Origin: Anaeramoeba flamelloides
Taxonomy: Eukaryota; Metamonada; Anaeramoebidae
Reading direction: 5' to 3'
NCBI GenBank assembly: GCA_027625915.1
Contig: JANTQA010000032.1
Span: 5,952,001-6,016,000, forward strand
Length of the DNA stretch: 64,000 nt
Shown here: positions 35,546-47,239 of the stretch, piece by piece
Position numbering within the stretch: the stretch's first letter is position 1
Layout of the letters: each line of letters begins with the position of its first letter
Made by a program: the position numbers and the translations under genes
The notes under the pieces: model-generated
The model's input: the letters and a program-made list of their open reading frames with translations, nothing else
What the model was told of the DNA's origin: nothing
Database searches by the model: none

Positions 35546-36091
35546 ATGGAAGTTGAAGATCTTTCTCGTAAAAGAAAAAGTAGCCAAGAGAAGCCAGAGC
35601 CTTCAAAGTCTGTGAGAGAAATCTTTTTTGAAAAAGAATCCGAGAACCTTTTGGAAGAAGATCCTGATCTTAAACAAAGACAATTGGAGAAGCTTGTCGG
35701 AGACAAATGGAACGGGCTTCCTATCGAAGAAAAAAAGGTACTGTTTCGAATAACTTTTATTCCTTTGAATTAAGCCAATTTTTTTTTTATATTCAGTAAC
35801 TTCTGGAGTTTTTTATTTCTTTTTCTTATTCTTATTCTTATTCTTATTCTTTTTCTTTTTCTTTTTCTTTTTCTTTTTCTTTTTCTTTTTCTTTTTCTTT
35901 TTCTTTTGAAATTTTTGTAAAAATAGAAATATTTTGAAATGGTCAAAAAAGATAAAGAGCGTTATGAAAAAGAACTTGACGAATACTATGAAGCAAAAAA
36001 AGAAAACCAACTTAGTTCCGAATCAGACTCTGGCTCTGACTCAAAAAAAGAATCTAACTCAGACTCCGAATCCGAATCCGATTCTGATTAG
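35546..36091 (+). CDS. Small HMG-box DNA-binding protein, 2 exons
   Basis: Exons 35546-35737 and 35927-36091, 118 aa; the intron is phase 0 (AAG|GTACTG ... AATAG|AAATAT). The joined box reads from VREIFFEKESENLLEEDPDL through LVGDKWNGLPIEEKK to KYFEMVKKDKERYEKEL. It keeps the family's K-W-x-L spacing and the terminal DKERYEKE motif. The N terminus is basic (RKRKSSQEK). The C terminus is an acidic Ser/Asp/Glu tail, as in HMGB-type architectural proteins. It should bind and bend DNA in chromatin with little sequence preference. Reading through the donor would give a truncated 75 aa form. Confidence 0.9.
35738..35926 (+). repeat. HMG gene intron with (TTCTTT)n-like pyrimidine repeat
   Basis: A 189 bp intron, of which about 35816-35907 is a TTCTTA/TTTTTC repeat. 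The pyrimidine tract is far longer than needed for an acceptor. Confidence 0.85.
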
Positions 36092-36539
36092 GTTTGCAAA
36101 AACTATTGAATATGATTCAAAACAAATCTTTTGAAAATAAAAAGCAATCAGTAAAGAAAAAAACACAATAAAAAAAGATCAAACAAGACAATGAAGAGAT
36201 TTCCTTTGTTTTCTTTTTTATTTTTCTTTTAATTATTCTTTATACCTAATTCTTTTTTATTTATTCCACCTTCTAAAAAACAATAATACTACAATTAGTT
36301 TTGAATTGTTATTTAATAGTTTAAGAATTAGTATTTTACGTTGTGATCTCTGGACTAATTTTAAATGAATCTCCTTCTTAGTTAGAAGTCAAAAATTAGT
36401 TTGTATTCCAAATAATAACAACACTTTCTCTCGAATAACACCACAAACTCTAGCCTTATGGCCACTCTCAATTCAATTACTAACATTTAATTTTGTTAAC
36501 ACGCTGTTTTAAAAAAGTGTGACGAAAAAATTGTTTTAT

Positions 36540-36735
36540 ATATTTACAGAGCTTTAAAGAAGTGAGGTATTTTTTAAAACTTTTTTAAAGTTTTCTATTT
36601 TTAAAAAGTGAAAACTTTTTCAGAATTAAAACTTTTTATCAAGTTTTCTCTTTTTAATAAAGTAAGGCCTTTTTCAAAATTAAACTGTTGAAAGTTTTCT
36701 ATTTTCAAAAAGTGAGGTCTCAGAGTTTAAATGTT
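36540..36735 (+). repeat. Degenerate tandem repeat, about 55-60 bp unit
   Basis: Three to four units, each with AAAAAGTGA(G/A)G or AAAACTTTTTCAGAATTAAA and AAAGTTTTCTATTTT. An inverted relative lies at about 11640-11765. Nearby at 36880-37045 the complement CCTCACTTTTTTAAAA appears twice, so the array may be one end of a larger inverted-repeat element. Confidence 0.5.
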
Positions 36736-37699
36736 AGGAAGAGGTTGGAATCTGAAAGAAATGTACTTTTTTTAAAAATATTTAACACTATATTAAAACA
36801 CAAAACTTTAAAAAAATTCATAATTCTGACAATCTCATTAAAAAAAAAAAAGTCTTTGCTTTTTTAAAACAAAAGTCTCTTAAAAAAAAAAAATTCCTCA
36901 CTTTTTTAAAATTTCAATTGCTAAAATTATTAAAAAAAATATGACTAAAAATTTTAAAAACCGTAACCGTAACCAAAACCTCTTAAAAAAGATGAACCAA
37001 GCAGTTTTTCAAACTTTTATTGTTCCTCACCTTTTTAAAATGGATGTATCAAAAATAGTTTATAGAAGTTTGTCGTCTTTTTTACCATTCTCATTTTTTT
37101 TCTGATCTAGGCAAAGTAATGATAAAAAATAGCATGTATATAAATAAAAATTAAATGAATATAACTGTCGAATAAGTTATTTGTCAACCGTAATCTGCCC
37201 ATTGCTGCCATACTTAAAAAAAATTTTTTTTTTGAATTATGAGAACTTTTTGACTTGGTCTGTTGAGTCTCAAATTATTCAAAACAGAAAAGACCTGGAT
37301 TATCTAAAAATCGGCATTTTTGCCCATATAAATGATATTAGTTATGATAACTTTTGAAAAAAAAAAAAAAATGAATATTGAAGAGTCTTAAATATAAGTG
37401 CTTCACTCTATTAAAGATTTTAGAAGTAAAGTTCAAAAAAAAAAAATAATTGAACTTTAAGAAACCAAACCTATATTTACTTAATGTATTTAGCTCAGAT
37501 AATCGACTTTTTAAGGTTTAAACTTTCTATAAAAAGGGGTCAAGGCTTTTAATTTGAAAAATCGATTAAAAAAGTCTTTAGGAATTAATTTATCAACGAA
37601 AAATAACTTTTACATTCCGTTCTTGAAAATTTTGAAAAACAAAAATGTTTTTACCACATTGAAAAAATACATGAAATGGCATTAATACCAGATCAACCC

Positions 37700-38260
37700 T
37701 TAAGGTTTACAATCCCTGAAGTCTGAAAAAATATTATCTTGTTTTGGGTGTAGTGACTTTTTAATTTCGTTCTTAGATGATTGATCTTGGGCTTGGTATA
37801 GGTTTTAATTGTGGTTCAAAATGGCAATTTTTGACAATTTATTTATTTTTTTTCCGAAATCCAAATTGAAGAGTTTAAGATTAATATATCGATTGGTGTT
37901 CAAGAATAAATTTTGGATTTTGGGTTGTAGAAAAGAATCTTGATTTAGATTTTTGTCAATTAACCGAATGAATAAAAAAAAATCATAAAAGCGCTCAATA
38001 AAACCAAACTTAATTAAAAAATTCAAATAACAACCCAAAAATCATCATTTTTTTATAAACTTAAGTTATAGCCAATTAGTCTTCAACTCTTCAATTGGGA
38101 TTTCGGAAAAAAAATAAATAAATTTTCAAAAATTGCCATTTTGAACCACAATTAAAACCTATACCAAGCCCAAGATCAATTATCTAAGGACCACATTAAC
38201 AAGTGATCACAAACAACACAATATAATATTTTTTTCAGACTTCAGGAATTAAAACCTTAA
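37700..38260. mobile_element. TTAA-flanked foldback element (family A2)
   Basis: Both edges are TTAA (37700-37703 and 38257-38260). Arms of about 185-190 bp are inverted copies (37700-37885, 38070-38260), sharing CCTGAAGTCTGAAAAAA, TTGATCTTGGGCTTGGTATA and TTGTGGTTCAAAATGGCAAT. The loop is about 185 bp and non-coding. The arms are better preserved than other inverted repeats here, so it is probably among the younger elements. Confidence 0.75.
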
Positions 38261-39197
38261 TTGTTAATATTAGTGATATAATAAATATAAATTAATGAAA
38301 AAAATACCGGACATTAAAATAATCCCTGACAAGATTTATAATACTATTATTTTACAATGAAAAAATGAAAATTTTTAGTTCACATTCCAAAATATTTTTC
38401 TAGTTTATAAGCGCAAGCAAAACCAAAAGATCTTTACAACATCGTTTAGAAATGATATTTTTAGACAATAAATTAAAGTTCCTATGTAAACTTTAAGAGA
38501 AAATTTTTCCTCTGGTAATTTGATTTTAGGAAGTAATAATTAATCTCTATTTTGGAACTTGAAATAAAAATTTTCATTTATTAATTGGAAAATAATAGTA
38601 ATAGAAAATTGTTATAAAATTGCTAAATACTTTCACTTATTTAGGAATCAAACTTTTAAAAATATAACTCACCCACTTATTAGAATGGTGTCAAATTAAA
38701 TTACACTTGTTCAAAACATCATTCAATCAATCAAAAAAAAAGAGTAAAAAAATATCATTTTACAAATTCTACCAAAACCATTATAAAAGCCAGTTTATTT
38801 ACATAATTAGTAAATCTACATTCGATTATCTAACAATTACATTAGGTACTCATAGTAACCCCACTTTAATGAACTTTAAGTAGGTTTATAACTTTGTTCA
38901 TTCAAAATTTGGTTAGCTATAAATAGGATTTAATTTTGAAAATAAAAGAAATTACAACTACAATTTTCCTTATATCCACAATTAAAAAATCTTGTCTGGG
39001 ATTTTTTGCCGGTAAGCTATTTTTTTCAATAATATATTCCGGCTTATTAATAATCAAAATGAATTCTTTAGCGTGAAATAGAACATTTCGTTCTCAACTT
39101 GTTATTAGATTCACAGAATGGCTCTCGGGAAATTTACAATTACCAAAATTTCTGATTCGTTTTCATTTTTTTTTACTTTTAGATCTTCTTTCTTATT

Positions 39198-41493
39198 ATG
39201 TTTTCAAAACGTAATTTTCTGTCTGGTTTGGTTGGATCTTGTTTTGGTGTTGTTTTTTGTCTCACTACAAGCAATATTTTGATTGAACTGACATACCATG
39301 ACTTGGCAGGATATATTTTTGGATGTTTAATTTTCATCGTCGGATTTCTTTGTTTGATTCAAACAGTCAAGTCTTCAGTTTTCAGTTTACAAACAAAAAT
39401 TTGGATGGTTTTATTGACACTTTATGTAAATATTTGTTTTAAAAATTTACAACTTCTTTTTTTTCACATTTCAATTTCTCTCTAAAACCTTTTTTGTCAA
39501 CCTTACTTCTGAACTAAAAAAGGTTTGCTTCACAGGTGTTTTGTGTTTTGTACTTGATTCAAACTGGTTTTTCCAAGCGTCAGCGGGCAAAATGACTATT
39601 GTTTATACCTTATCTTCCATTTCAATTTCATGTGTCTTGGTTTATTGTTTGGTTATGGTTTTAAATTTACAAATTTGTAACTGCCTATGTTGCAAACAGC
39701 CCTTTCCTGTTCCTTTTGTTCGAATTGGTTACCAAGTAAGTTTCTTTTCTTTTAAAGTGCGTTAATTTTTTATTCTTATTTTGTTGTTTGTTTTTATCAA
39801 CAAACACATCATTTCCAACCCTTACCGTTAAAATTTATAAGATTCATAGAAATTGGTTGTATGCTATAATAATTTTATTATGTCTAACAAACTGTAATTT
39901 GCTTCTGACACGAAACATTAAAAGCAAAATTCATAAATAGAAGAAAAAATATCTTTTTCTCGAAATTTTTTGATCTTTTTAGTTTTTTCATCCACAAACT
40001 TATTCAAAAAAAAACTTTCCTGAGTGTAGATCTTAATTAACAAAATTGAAAAAATCTCAGGTTTTTACAGTTTAAAAGAAACAATCGAAAAATACTTTCA
40101 AGTTTCTGTGGTTTCTGTGATTTCTTTGGAAATTTATTTTAAGAAAAAGTATAAATATGAATGTCTTAACAAAATGAAGTTTTCGGATTTATTGTTAAGG
40201 GATTAGCGGCACCCTAGATTTCTCTATAATCAAAGTATGTCAGAATTGGGTGTAAATAATATTAGTGCATCATGGCTCAAATAGTTTCAAATGTTAGTTC
40301 TGCATGGCTCAATAAATTATTACATTTTTTACTAATGATCAAGTATTAAAAAATTTTCATTTTGTAAAATTTTTTTTGAAATTCTTTTCCAAACCTAAAA
40401 ATAGAATCCCAAAATAAGATTATTCTTGTATAAAAAAATTCATATTTAGAACTTCCAAAAGTAACTATTTTTATTAATTTTTTAATTTCAAAGATCAACC
40501 CAATAATCATCAACATAAAAAACCCAAAGAATGATTATTGTTTTTTTACTTTTTATAAACCTAATTGTAAATCTCAATAAATTTCCAATACGTGAAAATA
40601 ATTAGTCAAAAGAATCTCTATTCATTTAATTATTTGAATTTTTTAAAACAATTGAATTTTTTAACTTCTAATCTACATTTCGCGACAGATTTAAGAAAGA
40701 TATTTTGCAACTTTGTAGTCTGAATACTGATAATTCAATCTTTAAATTTGTCGCGAAATGTAGATTTTTTTCTGAAACCCATTGATTTTTTTACTAATAC
40801 AAAGGTTCTTTTTCTATTGATGAGGATCGGCATATAGTACTATTTGACTAATCTATTTTTTAGAGACATTTGAACCATGGTCCACTATTGTGATTTACAC
40901 CCAATAACAACTTACTTTAATCTTAGACTTCTCCTTAGTTAGATGCTAATCCCATAAGGACTAAATGTTAAAAAAAAGAAAAACACTTAAACAATTAATG
41001 AGGGAATTTTGAAGTGGCCAAATTTGCAAAAGAAATTACACTCAAACCGAAAATTTTCATTATCATCTTTAATAGACATTTAGATGAAAAAGTCTGTTAT
41101 ACCAATCATTAATATGGAATTTTTTCATTCCTTTTTAATTTCTTATTTTTATTTTTATTTTTGGTTTACTAATAGATTTGTATCTGTATAATAGGAAGTG
41201 TTGTTTTGGGTGTTGTTAATGGGGTACTATTTGGCACATTTGATGTTGAGGATTCACACGAAAGTTATCATGATTTCCATCTTTATCAATTATATGTTTT
41301 ACCTACTGGCTTTCTTTGTGGTTTTGTTGTTGGATATTTTAATCAATATCTTAGAGATTTTGTATTTAGGGAGAAAATTACAATAGAATCAACCCAGCAT
41401 CACCCTTTAAGCGAAGAGTCAAGTTTGTTATCCGATGAAAATGAAAAGGATGTTGATTGGATGTATGGTGTTGGCAATGAAGAAAAGGTTTAA
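39198..41493 (+). CDS. Unidentified polytopic membrane protein, 3 exons
   Basis: Exons 39198-39425, 39523-39735 and 41176-41493, all joined in phase 0, give 252 aa. I see about six hydrophobic segments: FLSGLVGSCFGVVFCL, YIFGCLIFIVGFLCLI, WMVLLTLY|VCFTGVLCFV (across the first junction), VYTLSSISISCVLVYCLVMV, ICICIIGSVVLGVVNGVLFG and YVLPTGFLCGFVVGYF. A Cys cluster (CNCLCC) lies in the loop before the last pair. The cytosolic tail is acidic and contains EESSLL, which fits the [DE]xxxL[LI] endosome/lysosome sorting signal. The repeated hydrophobic hairpins could reflect an internal duplication. I do not recognise the family. The exon 2 acceptor chosen (AAAAAAG|GTTTGC) is the only nearby one that keeps the frame open. 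Confidence 0.72.
39829..40145 (+). repeat. Dispersed repeat family G, copy 2
   Basis: Counterpart of 34126-34440; it ends CAAGTTTCTGTGGTTTCTGT. It lies only 50 bp from family A copy 2. Confidence 0.6.
40195..40957. mobile_element. TTAA inverted-repeat element, family A copy 2
   Basis: Starts TTAAGGGATTAGC and ends GCTAATCCCATAA, the last four being a one-base variant of TTAA. Terminal arms of about 75 bp share GGGATTAGC, AGATTTCTC/GAGAAGTCT, AATTGGGTGTAAAT and ATTAGTG. An additional internal inverted pair (CTAATCTACATTTCGCGACA and its near-complement at about 40745-40770) is present. 763 bp, non-coding, intronic. Confidence 0.72.
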
Positions 41494-43289
41494 TTGTCAA
41501 CTAAATTTGTCTTTATACAAAAAATCAAATATTTGTAATAAAATGAATTGATATGGTTAAAATCAATTTATTAGTTATTTTGAGTCATAAAAACTAATAT
41601 ATAAAGATATAGATTTGACATATTCAATCTGTATTGATATATATTTTTCGGAAAATATTTATGTTTTTAACCATTTTAATTATTTATTATTTCGAAATAA
41701 ACAATTTTAAAAAAGTTATTCATTTTATTTTTTTTTTTTCTTGGATTATTTAAAATTGTATGTAACTTGCGACAAGAATTGAGTTTTTTTTTTAAAAAAA
41801 TTTGGTTGATTAAAAAAAAAAAAAAAAAAAAAAATTTATAAAATTTATAAAAAAAAAAAAAAGAATATCAAAAAAAAAGAAAAAGAAGAAAAAATTTTAA
41901 TTTTGAAAAAAAAGTATAAAAATGATTATGATAAAGTTATAAAAATGATTCGAATCTGATATTTTAAAATTTATTTTAATAAATATATATGATTAAAATA
42001 CATAGAATTTGTTTTTTTTTTATATCAATTAAAAGCGGTGTATATGATAAAAACAAATATTTTTACATTTTAAATAAAATTTTATAAATTAACAATTGGA
42101 ATAATAAATTTAGAAATTGAAATATTAATCTGAAGAAATATATGTTTATAAATAAAATAAAATGTTATCAAAATTTACTTTAGATTACATGAAAAAAAGG
42201 TTTGTCGATTTCTTGAATAAATGATTGATTTTTTTAAAAAATATAAGAATATAAAAGGAGATAACACTATAAGCATATAAATAAAGATTATTATTCATAT
42301 TAGATTTATAATTTTTAAATGGAAGAATTAACCAATTTCTAACTTTATAACAATAATCCAATTTTATAATCTAAATCAAATTTAAAAAATTAATTAATTT
42401 CAACCTTAAATGTGCAAAATTAATTTCAAAAAAATTATTACATTTTTAAAAATCAAAATTTTGTATTAGGGTTAAATAATATATATATATATATAATAAG
42501 AATGCTAATAATAGTTATTCAAATAGTTTGAGTGGGCTATTTTGAGTAATTTAAGTAATACTTATTACAACTTGGGTCCCATATGTTTTGAAAATGTCTA
42601 TCTCTTAATTACTTAATATTGATATTTTGGTTTTGCCTTAAAAATTGTCCTTCTAAATCGAAATTGTTTGAATTATAAATTTATATATTATTTTTTTTTT
42701 TTAGAGAATACTCAATTGAGTAGAAAGTGCAAGATGTTATGTTTCCAACTAAAAAACAGAGGTATAGAATGTTCTTTGTTTGATTCCCTTGTTCTTACAT
42801 TATTTTTTTATTATTTATCATTTTTCCAATAAATTACAAAAACGGCACAGTTATAATTTATTTAAAATAGGGTTTATGCCTCATAAAACCACAAATTCTT
42901 TGTGATAAGTGTCCTTCACCTTAGAATCTTTTTGACTTTTATAACAATTGAATCCAAATAAAACTTAAAACAAGTACATTCTCAATTGGTTGGGACGAAT
43001 AGCTTTTTGATAGAATAATTCAACTCTCACCATATTCAACAAAATCTCAAAAACATATTAGTGGTTAGAAAAGTAATGTATAGCTCCAAGTTTTTTCAGG
43101 ATTTAGAAGAATAAAATAACAATCTCTTATTTTTCTGATGTATTTTGAATACCGGAATAAAGCGTAACTTTATTTTTTAAATTCTGGAAAGCCTAATAGC
43201 AAATGGACAAGTTGTAGTCAACACATTTTATTGAAAAAAAATTTCAAAAAAATATTAGATTTTTTTTTCACATGAAAAAATAGTTTGAG

Positions 43290-43639
43290 AAACCAATAAA
43301 AATATCAAATATTTGAGACTTGAAATGATATAAAAAAATGATATGAATTAAAAACTAGTATTAAATATTTTTTCATCAATGCTCTTATGATTAGAAAACT
43401 TAAGGTTATAAAGAAAAAAATAATAAAATTAAAGTGAGAACAAACAATATTTAAAATAGTAATATATATATAATTCGAGCACCTATTGTCCCCCACTCTG
43501 AGAGTCTCTGAATACCAATTATTAATCACTGATAGTGAAATTTTTATCTATAATCAATAATCTTTCTAGTATGTTTTTACCCCTCCTGTGTATCCAGAAC
43601 GTGGATACTTTCTCTTTAGTCATACAAATGATAATATAT

Positions 43640-43677
<38 letters not shown>

Positions 43678-43755
43678 ATGTTCTTCTTCTATTTTTTTTA
43701 TTTGATACAATTTTCTTAAATTACTCCTTTCTCTAAATAAATAAATAAAAATTAA
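43290..43755 (+). repeat. Family E copy
   Basis: Upstream segment as in 10590-10805, then AATTCGAGCACCTATTGTCC, CACTCTGAGAGT, TGAATACCAATTATTAATCA, CTCCTGTGTATCCAGAACGT and TTCTTCTTCTATTTTTTTTA. The tail ends in AAATAAATAAATAAA. An AT microsatellite has expanded inside. Confidence 0.6.
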
Positions 43756-43839
43756 ATATTTTTCATTTAAATAATTGTTCAATTAAGATCAACTTTTTGA
43801 AAAAGATCCTGGAAATTTTAAAGAAATTATGTAGACATT

Positions 43840-44230
43840 TTTTAATCAAGTATTTAACAAAATTACTCAACTAAAACTGATTCGTTACGAAGTTAACGAA
43901 ATTTGTCATTTTTTATTTTATATTTTTTACCATTTCGTTTTCAGAAAACCAACAAAAATCATTTGTTTACTTTCAACATTATAGTTCGATGAAAATTTTC
44001 TTCAACTCGGTTAAAATTCTGAGAGTGATAATATTTTATAAAATACTATTTATTAATTCTGCACTATTTCATTTAAAATTCTATGTATTAAAAAAATCAA
44101 AAAAAAATGAAAGGCACTTAAGAGAGATCAAAATATTATTCAGTGCAGAGAAAAATGGATTAGAAAATGCGTACTGAAATCAACCAGTTTTCCACATACT
44201 ATTAAAGTCAAATTAACCTTTTTAAAAATT
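43840..44230 (+). repeat. Dispersed repeat; inverted copy of 1200-1650
   Basis: See 1200-1650. This copy has TCTTCAACTCGGTTAAAATT and CTGAGAGTGATAATATTTTA, matching the complement of the intronic copy. Confidence 0.6.
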
Positions 44231-44534
44231 TATCTCAAAGGTGAATAAGAAAGTCTAATTAAATTTCCAATTGATTTAGTCAAGATCTTGGTGTTTTTTC
44301 CACTATTAATTCGTAAAAATATTTAGGAACTTGAAAAATAAAAATTTCATTTCTTGAATTGGGAAATCACTGTAACAATCGACTTAAAATTGTAAACCTC
44401 GCATTTTAAAAGCAAACAACTCAATTAGTAAATGATAATTTAACAACAATTTTGAGAATAAAATTTTCTTATTTTGAATTTTTATTCGAAATATTTTTTT
44501 ATTTTTTTTTAACCACAAAAGCATATTTCAATTT

Positions 44535-45674
44535 TTAAAAAAAGATAATTTTGATTGCAATACCTAACCCACAATGAATAAGAAAAATGATGAGGGAAAT
44601 TATTAATGTGAGTTTAGTTTTGTTTTCATTTTCCGCTTGTTTCCATTGTTTCAAAATTGTTCTAACGAGTGAAAACCCTGTTAAAGCTGAGACTGTTAAA
44701 ATGCTCACCCATTTGCCAGATTCCGTTAAAAATGGTAAAAATAAACATAGCGGGAGAAGCCACGATAAAGAATATCCAAATAAGCAAATCAACTGTTTTA
44801 CTTTTGTATGAGCTAAAAACGATTTGAGGCGAAAGACCCAAAATATAATTGGGTAAATAAAAACATAACTATAAAGAATGCTAGATGCATATGTGATTTT
44901 ATGAAAATCAAACTGTGGTTCGCCAGCATTATCCTTATTTTTCTCTAGCGATTTAATATAGCTTGTAAAATTGCCAAGAGATCCGATCAAAACAATCAAA
45001 GTTGTTGCAATCCAAAAGGGTCCAAAGAAATCGATTTTTTCTAATGCGATTCCTTTAATTGGGTTGATCGAATTTAGAATATTTAAAAACACATCTCTTG
45101 TTTCAATATCAAAATATTGAGAGTAATAATTCAGAGACCACACAGGATAATCGTTTGGCGATTTGTCTTGTTTTTCTTGATTTGAAATATATTATTTTTA
45201 TATTTTATATTTTTTGTTTTTTGTTTGTGTTTTTGTTTTTGTTTTTGGAGCAAGTTTGATTTTTTGTTTTTGTGAAAGTAGTAAGAATTAAAAAACATTT
45301 CAAGTTTTTTGAGGATTGTTATTTTTCGTTGAAGGTAACAAATAAATAAAAAAAAAAAAGAAAAAAGAAAAAAGAAGGATCTTTAATTAAAGTGAAATTT
45401 TTTTTTATTTTATTTTTTTGAAAAAGAAGAATTTACCTTCGACTAGAGGCTGTGGTTCATTTTCTGTTGTTTTTTGACCGAGATCGAGTTGTGGAGTAAA
45501 ATTTTGGAATTCCAGTCCTTCATTTTTTTCTTTGTCTTCGTTGTTGTTTAATTGTTGTTCGTTTTCTTGGTTATTATCATCAATCATTTTATTTAGACTT
45601 AAGTCGTCGTCCAAAAAATCATTACCAGAAGACGTGGTTGATTGGGAATTATTTTCAAGACTTAATTCAGACAT
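44535..45674 (-). CDS. Yip1-domain protein, YIPF1/YIPF2-like, 2 exons
   Basis: Exons 45674-45437 and 45175-44535, 292 aa; the intron splits a Glu codon (GAA G|GTAAAT ... TCAAG|AA AAA). The true start is the ATG of MSELSLENN; frames opening further upstream use TTG. An acidic Asn/Gln-rich cytosolic N terminus (1-80) leads to the family hallmark DFFGPFWIATTLIVL, close to the DLYGPFWI of YIPF1/2. Four more membrane segments follow, with the conserved FGYSLSWLLPL. Yip1-family proteins sit in Golgi and ER-Golgi membranes, bind Rab GTPases and shape trafficking. The DENN protein in this window is a putative Rab exchanger, so both may act on Rab-dependent traffic; their presence together need not mean co-regulation. 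Confidence 0.9.
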
Positions 45675-46179
45675 AATTTGTGAATTAAAAAATTCTCTTT
45701 TATTAACAATCAAAAGATTATAAAAAATGATCCAAAGTAAAATTGATAAACATAAAAAATCTCATGACTTTTATAAAGCTTTCCATTCTTAAAAACACTT
45801 ACAGACAAATTAGAAACCATTCAAAGAATTTCTACTACTTTTAAAGAGGAAATGTGATGTACAAGCAAAAAGGATTTCAAAAGTCCTTGGATTTTTTGTA
45901 GTAGATTTGATAATGGCAATAAATAAAGAATTTAGGGTTATTGTGTTGTGACAAATTTGTTAAAAACAAGGAAAAAATAGATTTGTATTTTTCCCAAATG
46001 ATAACTTGAAACGATTAGAATTTACGGTAACATTTATATGAAAAAATAAAATGGAAAAAAAAAAGTTAGACAAAATAACAACTTTAATTAATCTTTCATC
46101 ATTGTTTAATAAAGTGATTTCTATATATAATCAAAATTACAGACACTTTTAATACTTGAGACGATTGTTACATTGTTAG

Positions 46180-46195
46180 TAGGTGGTACCACCTA
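46180..46195. promoter_or_regulatory. Perfect 16-bp palindrome TAGGTGGTACCACCTA next to a TATATAAAA sequence
   Basis: GC-richer than anything around it, and directly followed by TATAAAAAGG. This could be a dimeric factor-binding site with a TATA-like element. The nearest gene start on the minus strand is the YIPF gene at 45674; no plus-strand gene follows. Function unknown. Confidence 0.35.
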
Positions 46196-46399
46196 TATAA
46201 AAAGGTTTTTAGTCCGGAAAAAAGGGTTTTTTCGTGTAATAAATTTAAAATTATTTGTTGGATAAAATTTGGTTAAATTTAACTAAGAGATATTTGTTTT
46301 GAATAGATAATAACTAATCGTTTTGAAAATGGTATACGGACCTAATAAAACTGAAATAGAGAAAAAAAAATTACTCCTGATAAATATCGATAATTATTG

Positions 46400-46960
46400 G
46401 ACAGTCCTAGGTTTTCAAGAATTAAAAAGTGGGCATAGTAAAATTATATAGATTTTACTCTATTGTTTTAAATTCTGGAAAAATTCCTGAAAAGTGTCCA
46501 CCAAGTGCTTAGGTTAACCAAAATTCAAAAGAATAGAGAAAAATTAAAGATTTAACTCGATTCTTTTTATTCTGGAAAACCTAACGGGAGTTTTTTTTTA
46601 CTTTACGAAATAAACAGTTTTTTTTTTAATTTTCTGATTATTTCAAAAATTGAAAAAAAACTAATAAAGGTGTATGTAGAGTGCCTAATTTTTCTTTAAT
46701 TCAAGAAATAAACCGAAAATTAAATAAAAATCACATTTATTTCAAATTAAAAAAAAAAAAACTACAGGAAGTGTCAATAAAGTGCCTAACTTTTTTTGAG
46801 GTTTTCTGTTTTATTTCTAAAATCTATTAATTTTCGTTATTTTTTTTTGAGTTTTCTAGTTATTCGGTAAAATCTATTGATTTTACAAATAAACAGAAAA
46901 CTCAAGAAAATTTAACTGCACTTTTTTTTTTTACTTTTTGTAATAAACTGAAAATTCATT
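46400..46960 (+). repeat. Cluster of family F palindromic mini-elements
   Basis: At least three units with CCTAGGTTTTC or GTGCTTAGGTT on one side and GGAAAACCTAACGG on the other. The core is AAAAGAATAGAGAAAAATTA followed by its complement. Between them lie CAAGTGC, GAGTGCC and AAAGTGCC tips. Further hairpins with GAGTTTTCT/AGAAAACTC lie at about 46850-46900. Confidence 0.55.
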
Positions 46961-47239
46961 AAATTTTCTGTTTATTATTAAAATTAAAAAAAAACTAACC
47001 GAAAACCAAAAAAAAATATTTATTTCAATTTACATCCATAAATAATTCTTTATTAGTCCAAAATAATTGAATCCCAATTCGAAAGATATTTATAAAATTC
47101 AAAATGGTTTTGAAATATAAATTATAACAACTTAACTGTGAAAAAAAATACTAATTTTTTTACTTTAAATTGAAAAAAAAATAGAACCTGAAAAATTGGA
47201 TTTTTCAAAACTGAAAAGTTTAAAATATCAACTCTTTTT

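Larger units (their letters stand above)
36092..39197. other. Intergenic spacer with repeat elements
   Basis: Holds tandem degenerate repeats (36540-36735), a TTAA-flanked foldback element (37700-38260) and AT-rich filler. No gene was recognised. The stretch 38470-38620 resembles 27820-28090 and 44230-44400 (AACTTGAAATAAAAATTTTC, then CATTT-TTAATTG). Confidence 0.55.
39736..41175 (+). other. Intron 2 of the membrane protein gene (1.4 kb)
   Basis: Donor GTAAGT at 39736, acceptor TAATAG ending at 41175. It is almost filled by repeat G copy 2 (39829-40145) and TTAA element A copy 2 (40195-40957). Confidence 0.75.
41494..44534. other. Intergenic spacer
   Basis: No gene recognised. It contains long A runs (41813-41865), AT runs (42479-42496, about 43634-43678), a family E copy (43290-43755) and the dispersed repeat pair of 1200-1650 (43840-44230). 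The stretch 44230-44400 is another drifted repeat shared with 38470-38620. Confidence 0.55.

Noticed and set aside
35813-36010. Minus-strand poly-Lys frame over the HMG gene
   Set aside because: Antisense of the intronic TTCTTT repeat and of exon 2.
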